A DNA stretch of 64,000 nt from the NCBI GenBank assembly GCA_964531335.1, contig CAZHEV010000001.1, positions 199,893-263,892 on the forward strand, read 5' to 3'. Each line of letters opens with the position of its first letter. The first letter of the stretch is position 1. Below the pieces are notes generated by a model. It made no database searches, was not told the DNA's origin, and saw only the letters and a program-made list of their open reading frames with translations. A program made the translations under genes and the position numbers. Origin of the DNA: CAZHEV01 sp964531335 [NCBI: uncultured bacterium] (GTDB lineage Bacteria; Eisenbacteria; RBG-16-71-46; CAZHEV01). Shown here piece after piece: positions 27,143 to 35,878 of the stretch.

Positions 27143-28383
27143 TCGGGCGCCTCCACGAGAAGGAGCTCGTAGTCTCTGGTCTCGCCCTCCCTCTCCGCCG
27201 TGAGCACTATGATGTCGCCGACCTGCGCCCCGAAAAGCGATCTCCTCGCCTCTCTCGCGTTGCCTATCATCTCTCCGTTTATCTTCCTGATGATGTCGCC
27301 TCTCTTGACGCCGGACTTGTCCGCCGGGCTTCCGCCCTCGACTCCGGACACCAGCAGGCCTCTCGTATCCTCGATGTTTCTATAGCGCGCCACGTAAGGA
27401 GTGATCTCGTCAACCACCAGGCCGATCCAGACGCTGCGCACGCCTCCGAAGTCTATTATCTCATCGACCACCCTCTTGACCCTGTTTATGGGGATCGCGA
27501 AGCCTATTCCCAGAGACCCCCCGCTTTGAGTGAATATGAAGGTGTTGACTCCTATGACCTGCCCGTCGGCGTTGACCAACGGGCCGCCGCTGTTGCCCGG
27601 ATTGATGGCTGCGTCGGTCTGGATCATGTCCTTGTATATGCCGAGACTGGACGCGTCCGTTTTCACGTCCCTTCGGGTCGCGCTTATTACGCCGGCCGTC
27701 ACCGTGGGCTGCCTGTCATTGAGCAGGAAGCCGAAAGGGTTCCCTATCGCAATCGCCCACTCGCCCACCAATAGATCGTCGGAGTCGGCCAGCGGGCTCA
27801 CGGGCAGGTTTTCCGCGGCCGGTACCTTTATCACCGCGAGGTCGTAGGTTGGATCTGAGCCCACCAGCTCGCCCGCCAGCTCCCTCCCGTCCGTGAGGGT
27901 GACCGTGATCTCATCGGCGTCGTGCACGACGTGCTCGTTGGTTACCACGTAACCCCTCTCGTCCATGATGAATCCAGACCCCAGCCCTGGAACCTGCTCG
28001 CGGTATTCCACCAGCGGCGGCCTGAAGAACCGCTGAAAGAAATCGTCGTCGAAGGGATAACCGAGGGCGCTCCTCCTGTAGACCCTGGTCTGAAGTACGC
28101 TCACGCTCACCACCGAGGGCCCTACTCTCTCGGCCGCGGACACGATGGCGTTCCTTCTGGATTCGCTGACGCCTGAGGGACGCGCCTGCGAGCCCGTCGC
28201 CGTTACCGGCATGTTCTCCACGAATCCGGCCGGCCTGCGCGTCTGCTCGGACGTGGCGTAGCCGAGCCGCTGGGTCAGCACTGAGTGGCTCACCGCGCCC
28301 AGCAGGCCTCCGATCAGGAAGAAGATCCATACTCTCCAAGACAAGAGGGAGAAAGGCGTTTTACCTGAGGCCAAGACAATCAC
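27139..28383 (-). CDS. periplasmic serine protease of the HtrA/DegQ-DegS family
   Basis: Envelope protein quality-control protease. 414 residues: N-terminal membrane anchor (WRVWIFFLIGGLLGAVSHSV), then a trypsin-like domain with catalytic His151 (TNEHVVHDA), Asp181 (YDLAVIKV) and Ser265 (NPGNSGGPLV), and a single C-terminal PDZ domain (RGLLVSGVEGGSPADKSG ... GDIIRKING). One PDZ and an uncleaved-looking anchor resemble DegS or actinobacterial/FCB HtrA rather than DegP. GTG start with AAAGGA upstream. Whether it degrades proteins or senses stress cannot be decided. It precedes purL with a 4 nt overlap. Confidence 0.92.
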   Translation of the reverse strand: MIVLASGKTPFSLLSWRVWIFFLIGGLLGAVSHSVLTQRLGYATSEQTRRPAGFVENMPVTATGSQARPSGVSESRRNAIVSAAERVGPSVVSVSVLQTRVYRRSALGYPFDDDFFQRFFRPPLVEYREQVPGLGSGFIMDERGYVVTNEHVVHDADEITVTLTDGRELAGELVGSDPTYDLAVIKVPAAENLPVSPLADSDDLLVGEWAIAIGNPFGFLLNDRQPTVTAGVISATRRDVKTDASSLGIYKDMIQTDAAINPGNSGGPLVNADGQVIGVNTFIFTQSGGSLGIGFAIPINRVKRVVDEIIDFGGVRSVWIGLVVDEITPYVARYRNIEDTRGLLVSGVEGGSPADKSGVKRGDIIRKINGEMIGNAREARRSLFGAQVGDIIVLTAEREGETRDYELLLVEAPE

Positions 28384-28419
28384 CTGGTCCTTTCGATCGA
28401 GAGCGCGTACGGGTGGCGC

Positions 28420-29073
28420 TCATTTCGCGCCGCCCGTCCAGGTCTCCCAATCCTTGAGAAATTTCTGAAGTCCGGCGTCCGTCATTGGATGCTTCACCAT
28501 CTTCTCGATGACGGCTAACGGCACGGTCGCGATGTGAGCTCCGGCCAGCGCGGCGTCCACCACGTGCAGCGGGCTGCGCACGCTTGCCACGATCACCTCG
28601 GTCGGAAAATCGTAGTTTTCGTATATGCGCACAATCTCGCGAACCAGCTCCATGCCCAGGTGCCCGGCGTCGTCGAGCCTGCCGATGAAAGGGCTCACAA
28701 AAGTCGCCCCGGCCTTCGCCGCCAGCAGAGCCTGGTTGCTGGAGAACACCAGGGTCGCGTTCGTTCTTACCCCCTGCTCGGACAGGCTCTTTATCGCCCT
28801 GATCCCATCCAGCGTAAGCGGGACCTTTACCACTATATTCGGGTGGATCTTCGAAAGCTCGACCGCCTCGGGCACCATGCCGTCGAAAGTGGTCGCGACG
28901 ATCTCCCCGCTAACGGGTCCGTCCACTATGGAGCATATCTCCTTGAGAATGTCGGTGAAAGCGCCCGACTCTTTGGACATGAGGCTGGGATTGGTGGTCA
29001 CGCCGTCCAGGACCCCCATCTCGGAGGCCCGGCGGATTTGATCAACGTTTGCAGTGTCCAGGAACAGCTTCAT
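28420..29073 (-). CDS. transaldolase, FSA/TalC type
   Basis: 217 residues, the short class of transaldolase/fructose-6-phosphate aldolase. [15 protein letters not shown] and [12 protein letters not shown] at the start, Schiff-base Lys in NIVVKVPLT, then [18 protein letters not shown] and SPFIGRLDD. It acts in the non-oxidative pentose phosphate pathway as transaldolase, or as fructose-6-phosphate aldolase; the subfamilies cannot be separated by eye. ATG with GGAAGAGA upstream. Between truA (56 nt upstream) and htrA (36 nt downstream). Confidence 0.92.
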   Translation of the reverse strand: MKLFLDTANVDQIRRASEMGVLDGVTTNPSLMSKESGAFTDILKEICSIVDGPVSGEIVATTFDGMVPEAVELSKIHPNIVVKVPLTLDGIRAIKSLSEQGVRTNATLVFSSNQALLAAKAGATFVSPFIGRLDDAGHLGMELVREIVRIYENYDFPTEVIVASVRSPLHVVDAALAGAHIATVPLAVIEKMVKHPMTDAGLQKFLKDWETWTGGAK

Positions 29074-29129
29074 CTCTCTTCCTCCGTAAGGCCGCGGGCG
29101 GCCTCCCTATAGTTATTGATGCTCCGTCT

Positions 29130-29867
29130 CTAGCCGTACTTGACGTCCATCAGGCAGAGTCCCTTGGCCGGCGCGCAGGGCCCGGCCCGAGGCCCGGGAC
29201 GTCCCTCGAGTATCTCATTAACACAATGTGGGGGGATTTTGCCAGTCCCTATGCGCACCATCGTACCGACTATCATCCTGACCATCCCTCGCGTGAACCT
29301 GTCCGCCTCGATCTCGAGCTCGACGCCGAGCTCCCACGGCAGCCAGCTCGCCCGGCGCACGACGCTGAAGGGATTGCGCTCCACGCGCTCGTCCGCCTTT
29401 GAGAAGCCGCTGAAATCGTGCCTTCCAAGCAACGACTCGGCTCCGCGGGCCATGTCGGAGGTATGGAGGCGCTTGTCCAAGACCCAAACGGTTCTCCTGA
29501 GCAGCGAAGTGGGCCGTTGCGCGATCCTGTACCTGTAGGTGCGGGATATCGCCGAGAATCTCGCGTTGAACGATTCGGACGCCTCCTCGATCCCGACCAC
29601 CACCACCTCTCCCCTCATGAGACCGTTCAACGCGTGGGCGATCCGGCTCAGCGGGACGCCGGCCTCGGTGCGGAAGCTCGCGACCTGGCGCGAGGCATGG
29701 CACCCGGCGTCGGTCCGGCCGGCGCCGGTCAGCGCGACCGGCTCGCGGAGAACGACGGCGAGCTTCTCCTCGAGCTCCCCCTGTACGGTCCGCACGCCCT
29801 TCTGCCTCTGCCAGCCGTGAAAGCCCTCTCCGTCGTACTCGAGGATCATCTTCACGTTGGGCATCAT
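29130..29867 (-). CDS. truA: tRNA pseudouridine(38-40) synthase TruA
   Basis: Converts uridines 38-40 of the anticodon arm to pseudouridine. 245 residues. Opening ILEYDGEGFHGWQRQ, the catalytic Asp in GRTDAGCHAS (usually GRTDAGVHA), then FNARFSAISRTYRYRI, HDFSGFSKAD and FLRGMVR-like FTRGMVRMIVGTMV. ATG overlaps the upstream EcfT-like gene stop by 4 nt. A longer upstream extension in frame is only the shadow of that gene. Confidence 0.93.
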   Translation of the reverse strand: MMPNVKMILEYDGEGFHGWQRQKGVRTVQGELEEKLAVVLREPVALTGAGRTDAGCHASRQVASFRTEAGVPLSRIAHALNGLMRGEVVVVGIEEASESFNARFSAISRTYRYRIAQRPTSLLRRTVWVLDKRLHTSDMARGAESLLGRHDFSGFSKADERVERNPFSVVRRASWLPWELGVELEIEADRFTRGMVRMIVGTMVRIGTGKIPPHCVNEILEGRPGPRAGPCAPAKGLCLMDVKYG

Positions 29868-30652
29868 CGGATCCCTTCGAGAACCAACGCGACCGAGCAC
29901 ACCACCACGGTAGCGGCGAGCGCCGCAAGATCGGGCCATCCCATTTGCAGCCCCCGCATGCCGACCCGGCCTCCCTCGTAGCACCTGGCCGCCATCGCGT
30001 CTGAAAGCCTTTCCGCCCTGCGCACGGCGGAGACCATCAAGGGGAGAAGCGAGGAGCCTCCATCCCTGAGCTTGTCCACGACGCCCATGTCCCGGGTGTT
30101 CACGCGGACCGACCTTACGGCAGCCACTCTGCGCGCGTCCGTTATGAAGCCGGGAGTGAATCTGCTCGCGACGTCAACGGCAAGCCCGGCCCCTCTCAGC
30201 CCAGGTATCCTCCCCACCGTCCGCTCGACCGCCTCCCCCAGATCCCTCGGGCTGGTCGTGGTCACCAGGGCGAAGCCCAGGGCGGCCATTGCCGCAAGTC
30301 TGAGCGCGGCGATCCCGCCCCTGTCCAGTCCGTCGACCGTCGGCCAAATCGGCGCGGCCTCGGGGCCCGGCAAACGAGGTCCGGGCGTGAACAGCGCGTT
30401 GAGGACGAAGGCCGCGACCGCGAGCACCGAGACCAGCCGAAGAAGTCCGGGGGTTCCTCCGCGTCCTGCGGGTGACGTCGCCACCGCCGCAAAGCAGGCC
30501 GCCGCCACGAGGCCTATGGGCGCCGCCGTCGAAGCGACGAATATGGTCACCACCACGCCGAGGAGCATGGAGGCCTTCGTGTATGGATTCAGCCGGTGAA
30601 GAGGGGAGCTTCCGGGAACGTAGCCGCCGAAGGCGTACGAGGAGCCCAGCAT
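29864..30652 (-). CDS. EcfT-like/CbiQ-family transmembrane protein, no partners nearby
   Basis: 262 residues. Several hydrophobic segments: LGVVVTIFVASTAAPIGLVA, LLRLVSVLAVAAFVLNALF, LRLAAMAALGFALV, and a C-terminal helix. It has the family opening LHRLNPYTKASMLLGV and the cytoplasmic coupling region LLPLMVSAVRRAERLSDAM ... AARCYEGG, resembling the EcfT A-R-G helix that docks on ATPases. EcfT is the scaffold of energy-coupling-factor vitamin or metal importers, but no ATPase or S-component is near. ATG overlaps the lnt stop by 1 nt, so it is co-translated with lnt and truA. Substrate unknown; a solitary T-component using ATPases elsewhere, or a repurposed role, is possible. Confidence 0.82.
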   Translation of the reverse strand: MLGSSYAFGGYVPGSSPLHRLNPYTKASMLLGVVVTIFVASTAAPIGLVAAACFAAVATSPAGRGGTPGLLRLVSVLAVAAFVLNALFTPGPRLPGPEAAPIWPTVDGLDRGGIAALRLAAMAALGFALVTTTSPRDLGEAVERTVGRIPGLRGAGLAVDVASRFTPGFITDARRVAAVRSVRVNTRDMGVVDKLRDGGSSLLPLMVSAVRRAERLSDAMAARCYEGGRVGMRGLQMGWPDLAALAATVVVCSVALVLEGIR

Positions 30653-32214
30653 CACACACCACCCGACGATGCCGAGGAGCGCGCCGTAACGAGCGCCGCG
30701 CCCCCGAGGAGCAGGGCCGCGAGCCCAAGGCACAGCAGCGCCGCAAAGTCCCCGTGCCTCGTATAAAACGTCGTGCCCACCCGCTTTTCGATCACTCCGA
30801 CCAATGTCCTCTCAGTGAAGAGATCCGTCTCCTGATGCATGCGGCCGTGACGGTCTATGTACATCGAGATGCCGGTGTTAGCGGCCCGGCCGATGCCGAT
30901 CCTGTGCTCGACGGCCCTGAACACCGCCATTGACGCGTGCTGCAGGGGCGCCTGCGACTTGCCGAACCACGCATCGTTTGTGATATTCAGAAGAAAGTCC
31001 GCGCCTCCGAGGACGAATTCCCGTGAGATCTCCGGGAAAAGGGACTCAAAGCAGATCAGCACACCGAACTTCCCGGCCTCTGTATGGTATACTACATACT
31101 CTTCTCCGGGCGTGAAATCGGATTGTCCGAAATCGATCCTGCTTATGAATGGAATGACGTGCTGGAATGGGAATCTCTCGGAAAACGGAACCAGGTGAAC
31201 CTTGTCGTAGCGCTCCGACAGCCGGCCGTCCGGCTTCACCACGACGGCGGAGTTGTAGGCTCGCCGCACGCCGTCATTAGAAAGCTCCACGTGGGGGAAG
31301 CCCGTGACCAAGGGGACCCCTATGTCCACGGCGGTCCTCCGGACCGCGCCGAGGACCGGGGGGTCTTTCAAGAGCATGGACGGCACCGCCGTCTCGGGCC
31401 AAACCACCAGGTCCAGCGGCCCCGGGGCCGATTTGGTGAGGCCGACCAGTTTGTTGATAATCTCGTCCTTGCGCTCCGGATCCCACTTCACCTCGACGGG
31501 CACATTGGGCTGAATCAGCGCCGCCCTCACGACTCCTCCGTCGGCGTCTCCCCCCATGGCCAGCCTGCCCTGCACGTGCCCCGCGGCAACGAGCGCCCCC
31601 GCCGCCAGGGCCCACAACGCGCGCCTCCCGGCCTTTTTCGAGAAGACGGCCTTCAGCGCGCACGCGTTTACAAACGCCACCCACAGGCCCACCCCCCACA
31701 TGCCCGCGAAAGAGGCCCCCTGAATCAGAGACGGGTGATCGTACAGGCTGTAGCAGAGGCTGGCCCATGGAAACCCGAGCTCGCCTTGCGATCGCAAGTA
31801 CTCCGACGCGATCCACATTACAGGTAGAGCCACCAGCGGACCGAACGCCGGCCGGGCCAGCGCGTAGCCCGCGCCGAATAGTGCCGGGTAGAGCGACAGG
31901 TACGCCACCATGAGAAGCAGGGCCGGAATCAGCATCGGCGGATATGTCAGGTTCTCCTTCGGCAGGAAGAGAATCCAGTACAGAGTCGTACCGAAAAAGG
32001 CGACCCCCGCGAAGAAGCCAAGTCTGAACCCGGCGCCCGCGCGGGCGCGCCACCGCCCGTCTCGGTGCGCCTCGATACCCATGCAGAGAGGAACCAGGGC
32101 CACAAAGGAGAGCGGTCCGAGCGGCGAGGGGGGATAGCAGAGAGTGAGCGCGATTCCGGACAGGACCGCCCAGGTCCAGGAGCCGGCCCATGTTGACCCT
32201 CTATTGAAAGTCAC
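30652..32214 (-). CDS. lnt: apolipoprotein N-acyltransferase
   Basis: Adds the third acyl chain to the N-terminal Cys of lipoproteins in the inner membrane, before LolCDE export. 520 residues: about seven N-terminal TM segments, then a nitrilase-fold domain from residue 230 with catalytic Glu274 (VVWPETAVPSM), Lys338 (YDKVHLVPFSE) and Cys388 (LICFESLFPE), and a C-terminal TM helix. GTG start overlaps the apgM stop by 4 nt. Consistent with the LolCDE genes and putative lipoproteins in the window. Confidence 0.94.
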   Translation of the reverse strand: MTFNRGSTWAGSWTWAVLSGIALTLCYPPSPLGPLSFVALVPLCMGIEAHRDGRWRARAGAGFRLGFFAGVAFFGTTLYWILFLPKENLTYPPMLIPALLLMVAYLSLYPALFGAGYALARPAFGPLVALPVMWIASEYLRSQGELGFPWASLCYSLYDHPSLIQGASFAGMWGVGLWVAFVNACALKAVFSKKAGRRALWALAAGALVAAGHVQGRLAMGGDADGGVVRAALIQPNVPVEVKWDPERKDEIINKLVGLTKSAPGPLDLVVWPETAVPSMLLKDPPVLGAVRRTAVDIGVPLVTGFPHVELSNDGVRRAYNSAVVVKPDGRLSERYDKVHLVPFSERFPFQHVIPFISRIDFGQSDFTPGEEYVVYHTEAGKFGVLICFESLFPEISREFVLGGADFLLNITNDAWFGKSQAPLQHASMAVFRAVEHRIGIGRAANTGISMYIDRHGRMHQETDLFTERTLVGVIEKRVGTTFYTRHGDFAALLCLGLAALLLGGAALVTARSSASSGGV

Positions 32215-33416
32215 GCCCCGAACTTCTTGAGGCGCAGAGCGTTAGCCAGCGCCAACGGCATTATGAACTTGGCCGACATCTGTCCCAAGCCGCCCGTAAC
32301 GCAGTCCTTCTCAGTGAACCTCTCGACCTTGTCCACGCCGCAGAACTCCGAGCTCAGGATAATGGGCACCGGGTGCCAGCTGTGCGATTTGAGCGCGCAA
32401 GGAGTGGAGTGGTCCCCGGTAACCACCACCACGGAGAAGCCGCAGTCCAGCAAATCACCCACGGCCTTGTCGGCGGCTTCGATGGCGGCGACCTTGGCCT
32501 CGTAGTCGCCATCCTCGCCCGCGCTGTCGGGCTTCTTGAAATGGACGAACACGAAGTCGTAGCCGGCCGTGTCCTCCCTGACGGCCTTGATCTCCGATTC
32601 TATCGTCTCGCCGCACTCGAGGACGTCCATGCCGACGAGCCGCGACACTCCCTTGTACATGGGGTATGAGGCCACGGCCGCCGCATTCAAGCCGTATCTC
32701 ACCATGAAATCAGGGAAAGGATCGTAGGCGGCGAAGCCGCGAAGCAGAATATAGTTGGCCGGCTTCTCGTCGGACAGGATCTTTACAGCCTGGGATATGA
32801 GGTCGTTCACCACGTCCGCCGAGAACCCCGCCTCGGGCTCGAGAGCCTCGGCCTTCTTCGGCTTCACTCCCGTCTTCTGGGGGTCGGTGTCACCGAGCTC
32901 GTCGGAGACCTGTTCGCCTCTCAAGACCAGGGCGGCCCTGTGCTCCTTCTCCGGCTCTATGAACAGCTCCACCTCGGACAGGGATATCTCATCCGACAAC
33001 TTGCGGCACAGCTTCTCGCACAGGTCGGTGCTGATCCGGCCCGCCCTTCTGTCGGCTACCAGCCCGGAGTCATCGACCGTGGCGAAATTCACCCGTGCGG
33101 CCACATCGCTCGGCTGAAGGGGAAAACCTACTCCCAGCGCCGAAAGCACGCCCCTGCCTATCTGGTACTTGATCGGATCGTAGCCGAAGAGCGCCAGGTG
33201 CCCGGGCCCGCTGCCCGGTGTGATTCCGGGAGCGACCGGCAGGGAGAGTCCGCAAACGGAGCGCGCGGCCAGGGCGTCGAGATTCGGCGTCGAGGCCGTT
33301 TCCAGCTCGGTTCGCCCGCCGGGACCAGGCAGGCCGCCCAAGCCGTCGATCACCACCAACAGAATTCGTCTGTCGTTTTTCTCTATTAGCTCAGGAAGAA
33401 TAGGATCGAGATCCAC
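32211..33416 (-). CDS. apgM: cofactor-independent phosphoglycerate mutase, archaeal type
   Basis: Interconverts 3- and 2-phosphoglycerate in glycolysis. 401 residues of the alkaline-phosphatase superfamily ApgM. Metal-site blocks ILLVVIDGLGG, active-site Ser69 in PGSGPGHLALFGYDP, DFVFVHFKKPD, and VVTGDHSTPCALKSHSWHP. This is the short archaeal-type ApgM, distinct from the roughly 510-residue GpmI. GTG start with AAGGAGG 6 nt upstream. Probably transcribed from the promoter at 33664-33692 and followed by lnt, ecfT-like, truA and transaldolase. Confidence 0.93.
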   Translation of the reverse strand: MDLDPILPELIEKNDRRILLVVIDGLGGLPGPGGRTELETASTPNLDALAARSVCGLSLPVAPGITPGSGPGHLALFGYDPIKYQIGRGVLSALGVGFPLQPSDVAARVNFATVDDSGLVADRRAGRISTDLCEKLCRKLSDEISLSEVELFIEPEKEHRAALVLRGEQVSDELGDTDPQKTGVKPKKAEALEPEAGFSADVVNDLISQAVKILSDEKPANYILLRGFAAYDPFPDFMVRYGLNAAAVASYPMYKGVSRLVGMDVLECGETIESEIKAVREDTAGYDFVFVHFKKPDSAGEDGDYEAKVAAIEAADKAVGDLLDCGFSVVVVTGDHSTPCALKSHSWHPVPIILSSEFCGVDKVERFTEKDCVTGGLGQMSAKFIMPLALANALRLKKFGA

Positions 33417-33749
33417 CCAGGGCCTCCTTCACACGCCGCGCACAACCCGAACACGTCTTGAAAGAAAAAGCGCGAGGTCCCCGGATCGATCCGTGTCATC
33501 GGAGCACGCAAAACCTCGGGAGCACGTCCTTTTTTCCCCAATAACACTCTAGGTCTCGAGCCCGAATAATCCACGAGAACGACAGGGAACCTCGCTCCAC
33601 CCCCGTCGTGGAAGCCCGCCGCGGCAAGCCGCGAAAGGCCAGCAGATTTCAGCTTCTATATACAGCATATTGCCAAGATTAGCCGCTGTCAAGGACTAAC
33701 CCGCTGCATTCTTCAACAATAAGATCCGGCCGCTCATAACCTCCGTTTT
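33417..33749 (-). other. non-coding spacer / apgM leader
   Basis: 333 bases without a gene between the sigma-54 activator stop and apgM. It holds the best promoter in the window (listed separately) and then about 240 nt of leader before the apgM start. The leader has several short GC palindromes (for example CGCGGC/GCCGCG at 33620-33633) but no riboswitch class was recognised. Local AT content near 33650-33730 is clearly higher than in the flanking genes. Confidence 0.5.
33664..33692 (-). promoter_or_regulatory. sigma-70-type promoter for apgM operon
   Basis: TTGACA (33687-33692), a 17-nt spacer, then TATGCT (33664-33669) on the minus strand: a perfect -35, optimal spacing and a 4/6 -10. A second AT-rich TATATA lies just downstream. 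Position upstream of apgM and downstream of the activator gene makes it the likely start of the apgM-lnt-ecfT-truA-tal run. Confidence 0.6.
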
Positions 33750-34760
33750 TCAAATAGACAAACCCAGTCGCCTCATCTTCTTTGTGAGGCCCTGCCTACT
33801 CAAACCCAGCGACCTCGCGGCCCGGGTCCTGTTCCCCCCGTACCGTGAAAGTGCTTCGGCCACCGCCCCCCGCTCCACCTCCGCGGCCATCTCCCGCAGG
33901 GTCGAGCGCGAGCTGACCGCCGCCGGTCCGGCCGGCCCGACCGGTATTCTTGCCGACAGGTGAGACAACTCCACGTGCCCGCCACCCGCCATGGCGCCGC
34001 TTCTCGTTATCTCGTTCTCCAGCTCCCTTACGTTTCCCGGCCAGTCATAGGACGCCAGCGCCTCCATGGCCTCCCCTGTAAGCCGGACGCCCGGCCCCGC
34101 GTGAACACCCAGGAAATGATCCGCCAGGGCCGCGATGTCCTCCGGTCTCTCGCGCAACGGAGGGAGGTAGATCCGGAATACATTGAGACGGTAATAGAGG
34201 TCTTCTCTGAAGCGGCCGTCTCCGACGCGATTCCTGAGATCTTTGTTCGTCGCGGATAGCAGTCTGAAGTCACTTCGCCTCAGCGCGTTCTCGCCCACCC
34301 GTTTGAAACGACCGTCCTGGAGCACTCGCAGCAGCCTGGCCTGGAAAGCCGCGGAGGCATCCCCTATCTCATCCAGGAACAGTGTTCCCCCGTCCGCCTC
34401 TTCGATCAAGCCCCTGCGCTCGTAGCACGCCCCGGTGAAGGCCCCCCGCTTGTGTCCGAACAACTCGCTCTCCAGGAGGCCGTCCGGGGTCGCGGCGCAG
34501 TTGTGAACCGCGAGCACCTTTTTCCTCCGCGCGCTCATCCGATGGATGAAACGCGCCACGAGCTCCTTTCCCGTTCCTGTCTCGCCCTCGATCAGCACGG
34601 GCGCATCGGATCTCGCTGCTATACTCGCCGCATGCAGCGACCTCTTGATCAGCGACGAGACGGCCACGAATCCGCACTCTCCGATCGCATCCTCCACCGG
34701 GTCACGGGCGGCGCAACCGCGCTCCTCCGCGCCCGGCGAACCGATATAGCGGTCCCTCAT
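33750..34760 (-). CDS. sigma-54-dependent activator without a sensor domain
   Basis: 336 residues. AAA+ domain of the bacterial enhancer-binding type: Walker A GETGTGKE (59-66), the sigma-54-contacting loop GAFTGA (106-111), Walker [10 protein letters not shown], sensor/arginine region RFREDLYYRLNVFRI ... LPPLRER, then WPGNVRELENE and a C-terminal Fis-type helix-turn-helix (GGNRTRAARSLGLSRQGLTKKM). Only about 35 residues precede the AAA+ domain, so there is no receiver, GAF or PAS domain; activity must be set by expression, a partner protein or oligomer state. Strong GGGAGAGAG site before ATG. Downstream of purM; targets unknown. Confidence 0.9.
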   Translation of the reverse strand: MRDRYIGSPGAEERGCAARDPVEDAIGECGFVAVSSLIKRSLHAASIAARSDAPVLIEGETGTGKELVARFIHRMSARRKKVLAVHNCAATPDGLLESELFGHKRGAFTGACYERRGLIEEADGGTLFLDEIGDASAAFQARLLRVLQDGRFKRVGENALRRSDFRLLSATNKDLRNRVGDGRFREDLYYRLNVFRIYLPPLRERPEDIAALADHFLGVHAGPGVRLTGEAMEALASYDWPGNVRELENEITRSGAMAGGGHVELSHLSARIPVGPAGPAAVSSRSTLREMAAEVERGAVAEALSRYGGNRTRAARSLGLSRQGLTKKMRRLGLSI

Positions 34761-34837
34761 GATCTCTCTCCCTTCCCTTCACCCGCATCACAGCGAGATC
34801 CGATGAGAAACCCTCCGCGTCGACAGCCCGCCGGCGT

Positions 34838-35863
34838 TCAACCGGTCAAGCGAAAACCAGCGTCGTGCTCGACCACCTCCCCCACCTTCCAGTGCTCCTC
34901 CTTGGCCTCCGCAAGAAACCCGACGACCGCGTCGGCTTCGGCGGGGCCGACTATCAGCATCAGTCCGAGGCCCATGTTGAACGTACGGTACATCTCGTCT
35001 TCGCTCACTCCACCCTCGCGCTGGATCACCTTGAAGATAGGCGGCACCTCCCACGCGTCCCTTCGTAGCGTCACTCCCATGCCCTTCGGTAGGACCCTGG
35101 AGACGTTACCGGGAATCCCTCCCCCGGTTATATGAGCTATCCCCTTGATGAGCCCGCGGTCCACGAGCGGAAGCACCGAGCGCACGTACGACTTGTGCGG
35201 CGCCAGAAGGGCGTCGCCGACCGTCGCCCGCAGCTCCGCGACGCGGTCGGTGAGGGCGTAACCCCTGAGATCCAGGAGGACCTTCCTCGCCAGCGAGTAC
35301 CCGTTCGTGTGGAGCCCCGACGAGCCCAGCCCGACCACCACGTCGCCCGGAGCTATCGTGGCCCCGTTGACCATCTTCGCCCCATCCACTATTCCTATCA
35401 TGCAGCCCACCAGCTCGTATTCGTTCTCGGGGTAAGTATCCGGGAGCTCGGCCGTCTCCCCGCCTATCAACGCGCATTCGTTCTCGATGCAGGCCTTGAC
35501 TATGCCGTCTATCACCTTCTCGACTACCGCGGGGTCGAGCACCGACATCGCTATGTAGTCCAGGACGAAGATGGGCCGGGCGCCCTCGGCAAGGACGTCG
35601 TTCGCGCAGTGGCTCACTATGTCGTACCCTGCCACGTCGTGTCTGCCGAGCTGGGAGCAGATCTTGAGCTTGGTTCCGACCCCGTCCATTGTCGACACCA
35701 GCACGGGATCCTTCAGCCATGCCTTGGGAAGCCGGTACATGGCCCCGAACGGACCCACCCCGTCCAAGACGTGCCGAGACAAAGTGGTCTTCGCCTTCTT
35801 GCCCACGATCTTGACTACCCGATTCGCGACGTCGATGTCGACGCCGGCGTCCTTGTACTTCAC
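34838..35863 (-). CDS. purM: phosphoribosylformylglycinamidine cyclo-ligase
   Basis: Fifth step of purine synthesis: closes FGAM to AIR with ATP. 341 residues. MKYKDAGVDIDVANRVV opening, VSTMDGVGTKLKI, CANDVLAEGARPIFVLDYIA, IGGETAELPDTY, GLGSSGLHTNGYSLAR and ITGGGIPGNVSRVLP are all PurM blocks. GTG start with GGGAGGG 5 nt upstream. It sits about 11 kb from purL-Q-S-F but on the same strand; purD, purN, purE and purH are not in the window. Confidence 0.95.
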   Translation of the reverse strand: MKYKDAGVDIDVANRVVKIVGKKAKTTLSRHVLDGVGPFGAMYRLPKAWLKDPVLVSTMDGVGTKLKICSQLGRHDVAGYDIVSHCANDVLAEGARPIFVLDYIAMSVLDPAVVEKVIDGIVKACIENECALIGGETAELPDTYPENEYELVGCMIGIVDGAKMVNGATIAPGDVVVGLGSSGLHTNGYSLARKVLLDLRGYALTDRVAELRATVGDALLAPHKSYVRSVLPLVDRGLIKGIAHITGGGIPGNVSRVLPKGMGVTLRRDAWEVPPIFKVIQREGGVSEDEMYRTFNMGLGLMLIVGPAEADAVVGFLAEAKEEHWKVGEVVEHDAGFRLTG

Positions 35864-35878
35864 GCGCGCCCTCCCTTC

